64,000 nt of DNA. Origin: Microbacterium hatanonis. Lineage in GTDB: Bacteria > Actinomycetota > Actinomycetes > Actinomycetales > Microbacteriaceae. The notes below the pieces were generated by a model that had not been told where the DNA came from, searched no databases, and was given only the letters and a program-made list of their open reading frames with translations. The position numbers and the translations under genes are program-made. Positions 1 through 8,412 of the stretch are shown piece after piece. Position 1 is the first letter of the stretch. The number at the start of each line of letters is the position of its first letter. Where the stretch lies: assembly GCF_008017415.1 (NCBI RefSeq), contig NZ_VRSV01000001.1, positions 1,054,001 through 1,118,000 on the forward strand, given 5' to 3'.

Positions 1-318
1 ACGCAGGGCGAAGGGCTTGGTGAGATAGTCGTCGGCGCCGCTCTCGAACCCCGTCGCCTTGTCGTCGAGCCGGTCGGCCGCCGTCAGCATGAGCACACGG
101 GGCGAGGCGGGTTCGGCGGCCAAGCGGCGTGCGATCTCGTCGCCGTTCGGCCCGGGGATGTCGCGGTCGAGCACGACCACGTCGTACGCGTTGACCGCCA
201 GCTGTTCGAGTGCGGTGTCGCCGTCGCCGGCGATGTCGGCCGCTATGGCCTCGAGTCGCAGCCCGTCGCGGATCGCTTCGGCGAGGTAGAGCTCGTCCTC
301 GACGATCAGCACGCGCAT
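1..318 (-). CDS. Response regulator, N-terminal receiver domain (cut off by window edge)
   Basis: Two-component response regulator of which only the first 106 residues are inside the window; the C-terminus lies to the left of base 1. The protein starts MRVLIVEDE, with the acidic pocket (EDE), a phospho-acceptor Asp in VVVLDRDIPG and the conserved Lys in YLTKPF, so all receiver residues are present. The receiver continues up to the edge, so an OmpR-type winged helix is likely but cannot be seen. A TACGCT -10 box lies 6 nt upstream of the ATG, suggesting a leaderless transcript. It is divergent from the hydrolase at 459; no partner kinase is visible here. Confidence 0.9.
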   Translation of the reverse strand, partial: MRVLIVEDELYLAEAIRDGLRLEAIAADIAGDGDTALEQLAVNAYDVVVLDRDIPGPNGDEIARRLAAEPASPRVLMLTAADRLDDKATGFESGADDYLTKPFALR

Positions 319-324
319 GGCTTC

Positions 325-330
325 AGCGTA
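325..330 (-). promoter_or_regulatory. -10 box TACGCT of the response regulator
   Basis: TACGCT on the minus strand, 6 nt before the ATG at 318, with no Shine-Dalgarno in between. Confidence 0.5.
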
Positions 331-458
331 GAGCGGCGCGCGTATTGCGGGCGTATGCGCGAGATTGGCGGCTTTGCGGCGGTGTTCGGCGCGAATCGGC
401 GGCCTCAGCGAGATCGGGCGTGAGCGGATCGTGGCATCGTTCTGCCAGGAGGATGAAG

Positions 459-1001
459 ATGCGCGTAGTGGTGGTGCCGGGTATCGGCGGATCCGACGAG
501 GACCACTGGCAGAGCCGGTGGGAGGCGGACTCGGTCGACATGGTGCGACTGGAACCTGTGTCATGGGATGCACCGGAGTTCGGCGACTGGAGCGCGGCGC
601 TCGACCGGGCCACGGGAGGCGAGCGTGTCGTGATCGTCGCCCACAGCCTGGGCTGCCTGCTCGCCGTGCGGTGGGCTCGGGAGCACGAGGTCGCGGGGCT
701 GTTCCTCGTCGCCGTCCCCGACCCCGGCGGTGCCGCCTTTCCCCGGGTGGCCGCGGATTTCGGAGACGACCTCGTCGACCCGCCCGGTGCGCCGACGCTG
801 CTCATCGCGAGCGACGACGATCCGTACTGCTCGCCGGAGCGGTCTGCCGCGTTCGCCCGCGCATGGCAGGCGGACCTCGTCTCGGTCGGATCCCACGGAC
901 ACCTCAATTCCGCGAGCAACCTCGGCCCATGGCACGAGGGGCGCGACCTCTTCGCGGGATTCATCGCTGCGGTCTCCGATCCGCAGCATCCGTCGACATA
1001 G
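459..1001 (+). CDS. RBBP9/YdeN-type serine hydrolase
   Basis: Small alpha/beta hydrolase of about 180 residues, the usual size for the RBBP9/YdeN family (cytosolic serine hydrolases of unknown substrate). It starts MRVVVVPGIGG and keeps the family's early DEDHWQSRW motif. The nucleophile elbow is AHSLGCLLA, a GxSxG-like motif with His in place of the first Gly, as is normal in this family. A Asp (ASDDDPYC) and a His (VGSHGHLN) late in the chain complete a triad. Two ATGs compete: AGGAGG at 447-452 abuts the ATG at 453 but sits 6 nt before the ATG at 459, so I chose 459. Function beyond hydrolase is not predictable. Confidence 0.85.
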   Translation: MRVVVVPGIGGSDEDHWQSRWEADSVDMVRLEPVSWDAPEFGDWSAALDRATGGERVVIVAHSLGCLLAVRWAREHEVAGLFLVAVPDPGGAAFPRVAADFGDDLVDPPGAPTLLIASDDDPYCSPERSAAFARAWQADLVSVGSHGHLNSASNLGPWHEGRDLFAGFIAAVSDPQHPST

Positions 1002-1063
1002 CCGACGCATATCGCCGCCATATCCGTTCGCGCGTACGGCGCGACAACATCGGCTCGCGTGGG

Positions 1064-1696
1064 ATGGGCATCATGCTCACGCTCGATGCTCCCGCCGCCC
1101 CTGCTCCCGTCCGACGCGCGTCTGCGCGGAGGCGGCGCGTCGTCTTCGTCGTCGCCGGGGTGATCGCGGCGACCCTCACCGCTGCCGTCATCGGTGTGGC
1201 GGTCACGGGTACGTTCTCGGAGGCCGTCGCGCCCTTCACGAAGCTCGTACCGTTCTCACCGACGGCAGAGGACGGACTCATCGCCGAGGGCGAGACCGTG
1301 ACGGTCGACGACGAGGTGCCCGCGATCGCCCGCCTCAACCCCGACCTGCGCGATGCGATGCGCGCCGCCGAAGCCGAAGCGGCGTCGGACGGCCTCTCCT
1401 TCCGGGTGATGAGCGGATGGCGCAGCGTCGAGTACCAGGAATGGCTGCTCGAGGATGCGATCGAGCTCTACGCGAGCGAGGAGGTCGCTCGTCAATACGT
1501 CGCGAGCCCGGACCGCTCCACGCACGTCACCGGAGACGGCATCGACATCGGCCCCACCGACGCGCAGTTCTGGCTCATGACGAACGGCTCCCGCTACGGC
1601 ATCTGCCAGACCTACGCGAACGAGCGATGGCACTACGAGCTCGCCACCGACCCGGGTGGGGTGTGTCCCGAGATGAAGTCGGATGCGGCGTCCTGA
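1064..1696 (+). CDS. VanY-like D-alanyl-D-alanine carboxypeptidase, membrane anchored
   Basis: Probable peptidoglycan carboxypeptidase of the M15/VanY family, 210 residues. An Arg-rich cytoplasmic start is followed by one membrane segment (about residues 24-46), which places the catalytic domain outside the cell. The zinc/active-site signatures are visible: STHVTGDGIDIG (the SxHxxGxAxD motif) and NERWHYEL (the ExxWH motif), and MSGWRS matches the family's substrate-binding S-x-Y/W-R-S region. An ATG at 1073 is an alternative start. The 3' end overlaps the converging methyltransferase gene by 64 bp. It stands alone, without vancomycin-resistance neighbours, so a housekeeping wall-trimming role is more likely than resistance. 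Confidence 0.85.
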   Translation: MGIMLTLDAPAAPAPVRRASARRRRVVFVVAGVIAATLTAAVIGVAVTGTFSEAVAPFTKLVPFSPTAEDGLIAEGETVTVDDEVPAIARLNPDLRDAMRAAEAEAASDGLSFRVMSGWRSVEYQEWLLEDAIELYASEEVARQYVASPDRSTHVTGDGIDIGPTDAQFWLMTNGSRYGICQTYANERWHYELATDPGGVCPEMKSDAAS

Positions 1697-2313
1697 ACGG
1701 GTGCGTTCCGCCACACCACCGAATAGCGCCACATCGGATGCCGCCGCCAGATCATTCCCGGAAGAACCTCGGCGGCGCAGACACGAACCTCCCGGTACGT
1801 GTGCGGAGGCGGCCAGATGGTCGGGGCGGAGTGCTCCCACAGGGTTCTCCGGCGCACGTACCACCGGTGCTGAAGCGCGCCGATGACCCCGAGCAGGTGG
1901 TCGCCGAGTGAGGACGGCCGGGCCAGCCCGATGACCACGAGCGCACCGCCCGGCGCCGTGAGGTCCCTCAGCCGCGACAGCCCCGCGGTCAGATCGGGAA
2001 GGTGGTGGATGGTCGCGACGGAGGCTACGACGTCGAAGGATCGTCCGAGATCGAGCCGCATGATGTCGCCCGGCACCCACGCGATGTCGGGGCGATCCAT
2101 GGCCGCACGGGCGAGCACCTCGCCGTCGACGTCGACGGCGGTGACGTCGGGGACGGCGTTACGGAGCTCGCGCGCCAACAGACCGTCACCGGTGCCCACG
2201 TCGAGCGCTGACGTCGCGCCGTGGGGAACGGCGGCGGTCACGACTCCGTGCAGGTGGATGTTGTGGTTCCACGGCGCCCGCTGGTGAACGCGGCGAGATC
2301 GACGAGGGTTCAC
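1633..2313 (-). CDS. Class I SAM-dependent methyltransferase
   Basis: Methyltransferase of about 226 residues with the SAM-binding glycine motif SALDVGTGDGLLAREL, an acidic second strand (VTAVDVDGEV) and motif PGGALVVIGLARP. The N-terminal RRVHQRAPWNHNIHLH is typical of a common group of actinobacterial small-molecule methyltransferases whose substrates are mostly unknown. The start is GTG at 2313; its last bases overlap the TGA of the DUF1990 gene (GTGA), so the two are translationally coupled. Starts further upstream would run into the DUF1990 frame and add unrelated sequence. Confidence 0.85.
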   Translation of the reverse strand: MNPRRSRRVHQRAPWNHNIHLHGVVTAAVPHGATSALDVGTGDGLLARELRNAVPDVTAVDVDGEVLARAAMDRPDIAWVPGDIMRLDLGRSFDVVASVATIHHLPDLTAGLSRLRDLTAPGGALVVIGLARPSSLGDHLLGVIGALQHRWYVRRRTLWEHSAPTIWPPPHTYREVRVCAAEVLPGMIWRRHPMWRYSVVWRNAPVQDAASDFISGHTPPGSVASS

Positions 2314-2795
2314 AGCGCGGCCAGGTAGCGACGCGTCATCCGCGACTGCACGAGGCGGGCGAGCGGGCCGCCCAGGCGGGTGAACCACCGGCCGGGTGCC
2401 GAGAACGCGGTGATCGTGAAGGTGACCTCACCGGAGGGTGCGAGGCGCACCTCGAAGCGTTCCTCTCCGCGCTCGGGGTGCCCGGGAAGGGTGCCGTACG
2501 CGAAGCCGGCCGCGGTCGCGGTCCGTTCTGCCCAGACGACGAGGCACGGTATGCGGAACGCGAGCGGACCGATGCTCACGAGCATGCGCACGCGCGTGCC
2601 CTCGCGGAGCGGCACGTCCGACAGCCGAATGCGTGCGCCCGCTCGTCGCTGCACGAGACCGGCGAACAGGTCGTCGGACGCCCGCTCGAAGCGCTCCCTG
2701 CCGTGGCCGATGACGCGCGTCGAGCGGACGTGGTGGTACCCCGCCGGCAGCTCGCCCGCGGTGGCGCCGACCTCGGCGTAGGTGACGGTGGCCAT
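2310..2795 (-). CDS. DUF1990 family protein
   Basis: Protein of 161 residues that matches DUF1990: it starts with TYAEVGATAGELPAGYHH and has the late GEERFEVRL motif seen in this family. DUF1990 proteins have a START/SRPBCC-like fold and are widespread in actinobacteria and plants; no reaction is established for them. It is the first gene of a two-gene unit with the methyltransferase (4-nt overlap at 2310-2313). The ATG lies 6 nt after a TAGGCT -10 box and no Shine-Dalgarno is present, so translation is probably leaderless. No signal peptide or membrane segment is seen. Confidence 0.82.
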   Translation of the reverse strand: MATVTYAEVGATAGELPAGYHHVRSTRVIGHGRERFERASDDLFAGLVQRRAGARIRLSDVPLREGTRVRMLVSIGPLAFRIPCLVVWAERTATAAGFAYGTLPGHPERGEERFEVRLAPSGEVTFTITAFSAPGRWFTRLGGPLARLVQSRMTRRYLAAL

Positions 2796-2801
2796 CCCGC
2801 C

Positions 2802-2807
2802 AGCCTA
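2802..2807 (-). promoter_or_regulatory. -10 box TAGGCT of the DUF1990 gene
   Basis: TAGGCT on the minus strand ends 6 nt before the ATG at 2795. Confidence 0.5.
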
Positions 2808-2831
2808 TGCACCCACCCGCGTCGAGTGACG

Positions 2832-2899
2832 TCGGTGAAATCGGGCCGAACCGGTGCGCGTCATCGCACACACGCACCGAACTCGCCCGATTCCACCGA
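2832..2899. repeat. 68-bp hairpin repeat, left copy
   Basis: Imperfect inverted repeat between the end of the LacI-type gene and the promoter of the DUF1990 gene. Arms pair in three blocks: TCGGTG with CACCGA, AATCGGGC with GCCCGATT and CGGTGC with GCACCG, around a 16-nt loop. A second element of identical length lies at 12411-12478 in the same orientation; ungapped alignment gives 51 of 68 identical bases, with the arms best conserved. It may act as a terminator for the maltodextrin operon or be a member of an interspersed repeat family. Confidence 0.7.
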
Positions 2900-2916
2900 T
2901 TCGGCGCCGCCGGGTC

Positions 2917-3960
2917 TCACGCTGCGCGGCCCGTCGATGCGCGGACGAGCAGCGAGGTGGGCAGCCGCTGGTGGCGGATCTCGGCGGGCTTGTCGGTCGC
3001 GATTGCCTCGACGAGGTACTCCGCCGCGAGGCGGCCCTTCGTCGCGATGGGTTGCCGCACCGTCGTGAGACTCGGCGCCGTCCAGCTCGCCTCGGCGAGG
3101 TCGTCGAATCCGGTCACCGAGAGCGCGCCGGGCACGTCGACACCCGCCGCGCGAGCGGCGTCGAGCACGCCGAAGGCGATGATGTCGCTGAACGCGACGA
3201 TCGCGGTCGGCGGCTCGGGCTCGGCCCACAGGCGTCGGAACGCCTCCGTGCCACCGGCGCGGGTGCACGCCACCTCGAGCACCGTCATGCCCGGGTCATC
3301 GGTCGAGAGGCCCACCTCGCCGAGGCTTCGGCGCACGCCGTCCATCCGCCGGCGCACGGGCCCGCGCCACGCGCCGAACCCGCCCTCGACGCCGGTCTCG
3401 AATGCCACGAAGGCGATCCGGCGGTGGCCGAGGCCGAGCAGGTAGTCGACGACTTCGACGGTCCCCTGCCCGTCGTCGATCTCCACGCTCGGAACGTCGT
3501 CGTGCCACTCGCTGTCGACGAGCACGAACGGGATGCGGCGTTGCCTCAGCGCCGTCACCTCGCCCCGGTCGTACTCCAGCCCCGAGACGACGAAGCCGTC
3601 GACGGCGGCGTACGGGATGGCGCGCAGCATCGAGCCGCGCAGCGGGGGAGCGAGCAGAAGGGTGAAGCCCTCACGGTGACACGTCTGACCGATGCCCTGC
3701 AGGAACTGCGTGTAGTACGGGTTCTCCAGCACGTTGTCCAACTGCTGCGGCAGCAGGAGCGCGAGGCTGTCGGTGCGCCGCGTGCGCAGCATCCGTGCCG
3801 CCGGGTCCTGCGCGTATCCGAGTTCGCTCGACGCCGCGCGGATGTTCTGCAGCGTGGTGTCGGAGAGCTTGCGCGGATCGTTGAAGGCCAGCGAGACCGC
3901 CGACTTCGACACCCCGGCGAGGTCGGCGACCTCCTGCATGGTCACCCGTCGGCGTGTCAC
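2917..3960 (-). CDS. LacI-family regulator of the maltodextrin genes
   Basis: Repressor-type regulator of 347 residues. The N-terminal helix-turn-helix reads TMQEVADLAGVSKSAVSLAF, followed by the hinge region and a periplasmic-binding-protein-like ligand domain that ends in the usual TVRQPIATKGRLAAEYL stretch. It is the last gene of the maltodextrin block, and its GTG start at 3960 overlaps the TGA of the preceding glycosidase gene (GTGA); an ATG at 3939 inside the HTH would truncate the DNA-binding domain. The context suggests it senses a maltodextrin-type sugar and controls the block and itself. The three ATGTATA motifs at 8399, 12123 and 12278 are the candidate operators. Confidence 0.9.
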   Translation of the reverse strand: MTRRRVTMQEVADLAGVSKSAVSLAFNDPRKLSDTTLQNIRAASSELGYAQDPAARMLRTRRTDSLALLLPQQLDNVLENPYYTQFLQGIGQTCHREGFTLLLAPPLRGSMLRAIPYAAVDGFVVSGLEYDRGEVTALRQRRIPFVLVDSEWHDDVPSVEIDDGQGTVEVVDYLLGLGHRRIAFVAFETGVEGGFGAWRGPVRRRMDGVRRSLGEVGLSTDDPGMTVLEVACTRAGGTEAFRRLWAEPEPPTAIVAFSDIIAFGVLDAARAAGVDVPGALSVTGFDDLAEASWTAPSLTTVRQPIATKGRLAAEYLVEAIATDKPAEIRHQRLPTSLLVRASTGRAA

Positions 3961-5309
3961 GCAGAGCTCCCGGGTGATGCCGCGGTCCCGAGCGAAGCCG
4001 TGCCGAGCGGCCCGAGCACGACGGTGTCCGCGTCGAGAGGAGCGAGCTCGGGAATGGAGGCGGTGTCGACGGTCGTCCCCTCGCCGCGGTGCACGATCAC
4101 CGCCGCCCGCTCGTCCCCACCCGAGCGCACGATCGCGATCGTGTCGGCATCGAGGGCGACGGCGGTCTGTCGTCCCCGTCGCATCGCCGGTTGGTGCGCG
4201 CGGAATGCGGCGAAGGTGCGGATGCCGTCGAGCAGTCGGGTGTTCCATGACTCCTCGTTCCAGGGCATCGCGCCGCGACAACCGGGGTCGTTGTCGCCGG
4301 TGAGTCCGACCTCGTCGCCGTAGTAGACCATCGGTGCTCCCTCGAGTGAGAACAGCAGGGCATACGAGAGCAGGGCAGCCTCGACGTCGCCCGCGTGGCG
4401 GGTGAGTACGCGTTCGGTGTCATGGCTTCCGAGCAGGTTGAGCATGCCGCGGTGGAACCCGGCGGGGATCTCGGCGTGGAGCGCATTCAGGCCCGCGGCG
4501 AGCGCGAAGGCGTCGATGCCGCCGTCGGCGGTGAAGCCGAGGATGAGGTCGCGGGCGGTGTAGTTCATGGTGCCGTCGGCGGTGTCGCCCTGCAGCCATT
4601 CGACGGGTGAGCGCCATTCTTCGGCGACGATGTAGAGATCCTCGCTCTTGCCTTTCACCGTGGTACGGAACTCGCGCCAGAACGTGTGGTTGATGAAGTA
4701 CGGCACATCGAGCCGCCACCCGTCGATGCCCTGTTCGATCCAGTACCGCGCGACGTCGAGATGGTGGTGCCGCACCTCGGGGTTGTACGCGTTCCACTTC
4801 GGCAGGTAGTAGCAGCCCGAACACGTGCGGTAGTTCGGCGTCGGGTGGGCGGTGACGGGGAATCCCTCGACCGAGAACCAGTTCACGTAGGCAGAGTCGG
4901 CCTCGTTCTCAACGACGTCTGAAAACGCCCAGTGGCCGTCGCCGCAGTGGTTGAGCACGGCGTCGAGCACGATGCGGATGCCTCGCGCACGGCACTCGGC
5001 CATCAGCGCGTGGAAGGTCTCGAGCGTGCCGAGACGGTGATCGATCGAGAAGTAGTCCTTGGCGTCGTAGCGGTGGTTCGTATCGGCCTCGAAGATCGGC
5101 GTCAGGTAGAGCGCGTTGGCCCCCAGCGCCACGATGTGGTCGAGGTGGTCGATGATGCCCTGCAGGTCACCGCCGAAGAAGTTGTCGGGTGTCGGCGTCG
5201 AGCCCCACGGCACGACGTTCTGGGGGTCGAGAGAGGGGTCCGCGTTCGCGAACCGCTCGGGGAAGATCTGGTAGAAGACGGCGTCGGCGAGCCAGTCGGG
5301 AGCGGTCAC
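3957..5309 (-). CDS. Cytoplasmic GH13 glycosidase, cyclomaltodextrinase/neopullulanase type
   Basis: Glycoside hydrolase family 13 enzyme of 450 residues without signal peptide, so it should act on imported maltodextrins or cyclodextrins in the cytoplasm. It starts directly with the barrel (DAVFYQIFPERFAN) and lacks the N-terminal dimerisation domain of many cyclomaltodextrinases. The four GH13 regions are visible: DAVLNHCGD, GWRLDVP (nucleophile Asp), VAEEWR (acid/base Glu) and LLGSHDTER (third Asp). The TNHRYDAKDYFSIDHRLG loop is typical of the neopullulanase group. It follows the MalG-type permease by 6 nt and overlaps the regulator gene by 4 nt. The exact specificity cannot be told from sequence. 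Confidence 0.88.
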   Translation of the reverse strand: MTAPDWLADAVFYQIFPERFANADPSLDPQNVVPWGSTPTPDNFFGGDLQGIIDHLDHIVALGANALYLTPIFEADTNHRYDAKDYFSIDHRLGTLETFHALMAECRARGIRIVLDAVLNHCGDGHWAFSDVVENEADSAYVNWFSVEGFPVTAHPTPNYRTCSGCYYLPKWNAYNPEVRHHHLDVARYWIEQGIDGWRLDVPYFINHTFWREFRTTVKGKSEDLYIVAEEWRSPVEWLQGDTADGTMNYTARDLILGFTADGGIDAFALAAGLNALHAEIPAGFHRGMLNLLGSHDTERVLTRHAGDVEAALLSYALLFSLEGAPMVYYGDEVGLTGDNDPGCRGAMPWNEESWNTRLLDGIRTFAAFRAHQPAMRRGRQTAVALDADTIAIVRSGGDERAAVIVHRGEGTTVDTASIPELAPLDADTVVLGPLGTASLGTAASPGSSA

Positions 5310-5315
5310 GGAATA

Positions 5316-6137
5316 TCAGTCCTTCAGTCCGGAGGTGGTGATGCCGCGCACGAGGGCGCGTTGGAAGAAGAGGAAAACGAGGATGCTGGGAATCGTCGCC
5401 GTCAAAGTGCCTGCCATGAGGTAGTTCCAGCTCGTGCCGTACCGGCCCACGAACGACGACAACCCGATCTGGATCGTGCGCACCTCGTCGGTGTTCGTCA
5501 CCAGCAGCGGCCAGAGGAAGTCGTTCCAGGCGAACAGGAAGCTGAAGATCGCGAGGGTCGCGAAGGCGGGGCGGGAGAGGGGCACGATGATGCGCAGGAA
5601 GGTCCCGATGCGGCTGCACCCGTCGATCCGCGCCGCGTCTTCGAGTTCCTGCGGGATCGACACGAAGAACTGCCGCAACAGGATGATGCCGAACACGTCG
5701 GCCATGCGCGGGACGATCAGCGCCGCATAGGTGTCGATCCAGCCGAGGTCGGCGACGATCGTATACGCCGGGATGATCGTGACGAAGGTCGGCACCATCA
5801 ACGCGGCGAGCAGCACGACGAAGATCGTGTTGCGGAACGGGAACGTCAGTCGCGCGAACGCGTAGGCGGCCATCGCGTCGAAGACGAGGTGGCTCGAGAC
5901 GATCCCGACCGCCATGACGACGCTGTTGAGGTAGTACTGGCCGAAGGGTGCGGCCTCCCACGCTGTCAGGTAGTTCTGCCAGTTCCACGACGTCGGGATG
6001 ACCGACGTGTTCGTGTACGTCTCCGCGCGGCTCTGGAGCGAGGTCGTGAACATCCACAGGAACGGCACGATCACGACCGCCGCACCGGTGATCAGAAGGG
6101 CGTGGCGCCCGAGGCGCAGGGCGAGGGGCTGTCTCAT
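5316..6137 (-). CDS. Maltodextrin ABC transporter permease, MalG type
   Basis: Inner-membrane permease of 273 residues with about six transmembrane helices. The cytoplasmic EAA loop, which docks on the ATPase, is seen as ELEDAARIDGCSRIGTFLRI (residues about 178-197). The N-terminal ITGAAVVIVPFLWMFTTSLQ is a characteristic first helix of MalG/carbohydrate-type permeases. The ATG overlaps the TGA of the MalF-type gene (ATGA at 6134-6137), giving translational coupling of the two permease subunits, which would form a heterodimer. Confidence 0.92.
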   Translation of the reverse strand: MRQPLALRLGRHALLITGAAVVIVPFLWMFTTSLQSRAETYTNTSVIPTSWNWQNYLTAWEAAPFGQYYLNSVVMAVGIVSSHLVFDAMAAYAFARLTFPFRNTIFVVLLAALMVPTFVTIIPAYTIVADLGWIDTYAALIVPRMADVFGIILLRQFFVSIPQELEDAARIDGCSRIGTFLRIIVPLSRPAFATLAIFSFLFAWNDFLWPLLVTNTDEVRTIQIGLSSFVGRYGTSWNYLMAGTLTATIPSILVFLFFQRALVRGITTSGLKD

Positions 6138-7081
6138 CGGTCGCTCCGTCCTGACCCGCTGGCCCGCCATTGCACGAGGGTGACGCCGAGCACGAGAAGG
6201 AGCGTGACGAACGCGATCGCGGTTCCGTACCCGAAGTCGCCGAGGCGGAAAGCCGTGCGGTACATGAACATGCCGAGCACGTCGGTTCCGCCCCGCGGAC
6301 CGCCCTCGGTCAGGACATAGACCAGATCGAACGCCTGGAAGCTCGTGATGAGCGCCTGCACGACGACGAAGAACGTCATCGGGGCGAGGAGGGGGATCGT
6401 CATGTGCCGCAGGCGTCGCCACGCGTTCGCGCCGTCGAGCTGCGCCGCCTCGTAGACGGCCGGAGGCAGCGCCTGGAGTGCCGTGAGATACAGCACGGCA
6501 TTGAAGCCGACGTTCTTCCACACGGTCAATGCGGTCAGCGCACCGAGTGCGAGCCACCGTTCCTGCAGCCAGTCCGGGCCGATGATGCCGACCTGGGCGA
6601 GGAGGGCGTTCACGAACCCCGCCGGGTCGAGCATGTACTTCCACACGATGGCGGCTGCGACCGACGAGGTGACCGCCGGGAGGAAGTAGATGCTGCGGTA
6701 GAAGCCGCGCCCCCGCATGGGAGCGTCGAGCAGCAGCGCGACGGCGAGCCCCGTGGCGACCGACAGCACGCACACCCCGGTCGCGTAGACGACGGTGACG
6801 AGCAGACTGTTCCAGAACGCCGGGTCTTGCGCGAGCCGGACGTAGTTGTCGAGTCCGACGAACTCCTTGACGGGGTCGAAGCCGTTCCATGAGGTGAGGC
6901 TCGTGTAGCCGGCGTTGATGATCGGGTAGACGACGAAGACGCCGAGGATCGCGAGCGCCGGAACCAGGAACATCAGCGCCGTGATGACCTGATCGCGATC
7001 CCCTCTGCGGCGCCGCCGGGTGGGGGCGGACCCGCCCGACGCGGACTGCGCCGGGCGGATCCGGGTGGGTACCGATGTCAC
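6134..7081 (-). CDS. Maltodextrin ABC transporter permease, MalF/UgpA type
   Basis: Permease of 315 residues with about six membrane helices after a basic, low-complexity N-terminus (residues 1-30). The EAA loop reads VYEAAQLDGANAWRRLRHMT. The FLVPALAILGVFVVYP first helix and the FQAFDLVYVLTEGGP segment are typical of the UgpA/MalF group. The short form, without the large MalF periplasmic domain of enterobacteria, is usual in Gram-positives. The start is a GTG at 7081, 10 nt after the stop of the binding-protein gene. Confidence 0.92.
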   Translation of the reverse strand: MTSVPTRIRPAQSASGGSAPTRRRRRGDRDQVITALMFLVPALAILGVFVVYPIINAGYTSLTSWNGFDPVKEFVGLDNYVRLAQDPAFWNSLLVTVVYATGVCVLSVATGLAVALLLDAPMRGRGFYRSIYFLPAVTSSVAAAIVWKYMLDPAGFVNALLAQVGIIGPDWLQERWLALGALTALTVWKNVGFNAVLYLTALQALPPAVYEAAQLDGANAWRRLRHMTIPLLAPMTFFVVVQALITSFQAFDLVYVLTEGGPRGGTDVLGMFMYRTAFRLGDFGYGTAIAFVTLLLVLGVTLVQWRASGSGRSDR

Positions 7082-7091
7082 GATCGTCCGC

Positions 7092-8357
7092 TCAACCGTT
7101 CTTCAGCACGTCGTTGACCGCCCGCTCGGCGGCATCGAGCGCGTCGTCGACGGATGCTTCGCCGGCGAGCGCCTTCTCGATCTCCTGCGCGAAGGCCAGG
7201 GACACCGTCGGGTACAGGGGCGTGTTCGGGCGGGCGTGAGCGTCCGCCATCTGCTCGACATAGGGGAGAAGGCGGGGTTCGGTCGAATCCACCCACTCGA
7301 GGTACGCCGAGCCCGTCGCGACGGAGTCGAGCACCGGCAGCATCCCGGTCTCCTTGCTCCACTCGGTCACCTGGTCGGCCTCGAGGAACCACGACAGGAA
7401 GTCGGCCGCGGCGTCGGCCTCGGCATCGGAGTTCTCGAACACCATGGCCTGCTCGCCGCCGAGGTTCGTGGCCGGTTCGCCGTCGCTCGGGTAGGGCACC
7501 TGCGCGGTGCCGAACTCGAACGGCGGGTCGGCCGCCCAGATGCCGACCATCCACGAGCCTTCCTGAGCGGAACCGCCCTGCCCCTTCTCGAACTCGCCCC
7601 ACTTCGCGTACGGGCTCACACCCGAGTCGATGAGGTCGACCCAGTACTGCAGGGCTTCCGCGCCCTCGGGGGTGTTGAAGGCCGCGGCGGAGTTGTCGGC
7701 GGTGAGGAAGTCGCCGCCCGCCTGCCAGAGGTTGACCTGGAAGTTCCAGGTCAGGCCCTCGCCGCTGTCACCGGCCTGCGTGTACAGGTCGTAGCCGGGC
7801 TTGCCGGTCTCGTCGAGGATCGTCTGACCGGCCGCCTTCAGCTCATCCCACGTGGTCGGGGGATTCTCGGGGTCGAGCCCTGCCTCGGCGAAGAGGGTCT
7901 TGTTGTACATGTAGCCCAGGTTGTTCGCGGAGACCGGTACCGAGACCTGCTTGCCGTCGATGGTGCCGAACGAGGTGAGCGCGTCGTTGACGTCGGTCAG
8001 GGTGTCATCGGGGATGCGGCCGTTCAAGTCGGCCAGCGTGCCGATCTCGGCGATCTGCGGCACCCACACGAGATCGCCGATGGCGATGTCGGGCAGAGTG
8101 TCGGACGTCGCCGAGGCTCGCAGCTTCGTGAGGAAGTCGGAGTTCGGCACGTTCGACGCGCTGATCCTCACGTCGGACTGCGACGCGTTATAGGTGTCGA
8201 CCATCGCGTCGAACGCGTCGGCGTTCGTGCCGTCCCAGTAGTGCCAGACGGACACCTCGACGGGCCCGTCCCCGGTAGCGCCGTTCGCGGCGCATCCCGA
8301 GAGGACGAGCGCGCCGACGGCTCCGATGACGACGGCGGCGGTGGACGTGCGTTTCAT
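7092..8357 (-). CDS. Maltodextrin-binding lipoprotein of the ABC transporter
   Basis: Extracellular solute-binding protein of family 1, 421 residues. It has a lipoprotein signal peptide ending in ALVLSGCAANG, so it is tethered to the outer face of the membrane by the Cys. The mature part has the binding-protein features expected for sugars: VSVWHYWDGTNADAFD near the start, TWDELKAAGQTIL and a WSKETGMLPV stretch towards the C-terminus. AAGGAG at 8366-8371 (minus strand) precedes the ATG at 8357 at good spacing. A candidate operator (8399-8412) lies 42 bp upstream, so this gene probably heads its own transcript as well as being reached from upstream. Confidence 0.92.
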   Translation of the reverse strand: MKRTSTAAVVIGAVGALVLSGCAANGATGDGPVEVSVWHYWDGTNADAFDAMVDTYNASQSDVRISASNVPNSDFLTKLRASATSDTLPDIAIGDLVWVPQIAEIGTLADLNGRIPDDTLTDVNDALTSFGTIDGKQVSVPVSANNLGYMYNKTLFAEAGLDPENPPTTWDELKAAGQTILDETGKPGYDLYTQAGDSGEGLTWNFQVNLWQAGGDFLTADNSAAAFNTPEGAEALQYWVDLIDSGVSPYAKWGEFEKGQGGSAQEGSWMVGIWAADPPFEFGTAQVPYPSDGEPATNLGGEQAMVFENSDAEADAAADFLSWFLEADQVTEWSKETGMLPVLDSVATGSAYLEWVDSTEPRLLPYVEQMADAHARPNTPLYPTVSLAFAQEIEKALAGEASVDDALDAAERAVNDVLKNG

Positions 8358-8398
8358 GGTTTTCTCCTTGCTGTTCGGGTTCGAAGATATGAACGGGA

Positions 8399-8412
8399 AT
8401 GTATACATGCTC
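8399..8412 (-). promoter_or_regulatory. Candidate operator, copy 1 (ATGTATACATGCTC)
   Basis: Contains the perfect 10-bp palindrome ATGTATACAT followed by GCTC. Related words occur at 12123 and 12278 and I saw none elsewhere in the window. It lies between the glucosidase stop and the binding-protein start, as expected for control of the transporter genes. Confidence 0.5.
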
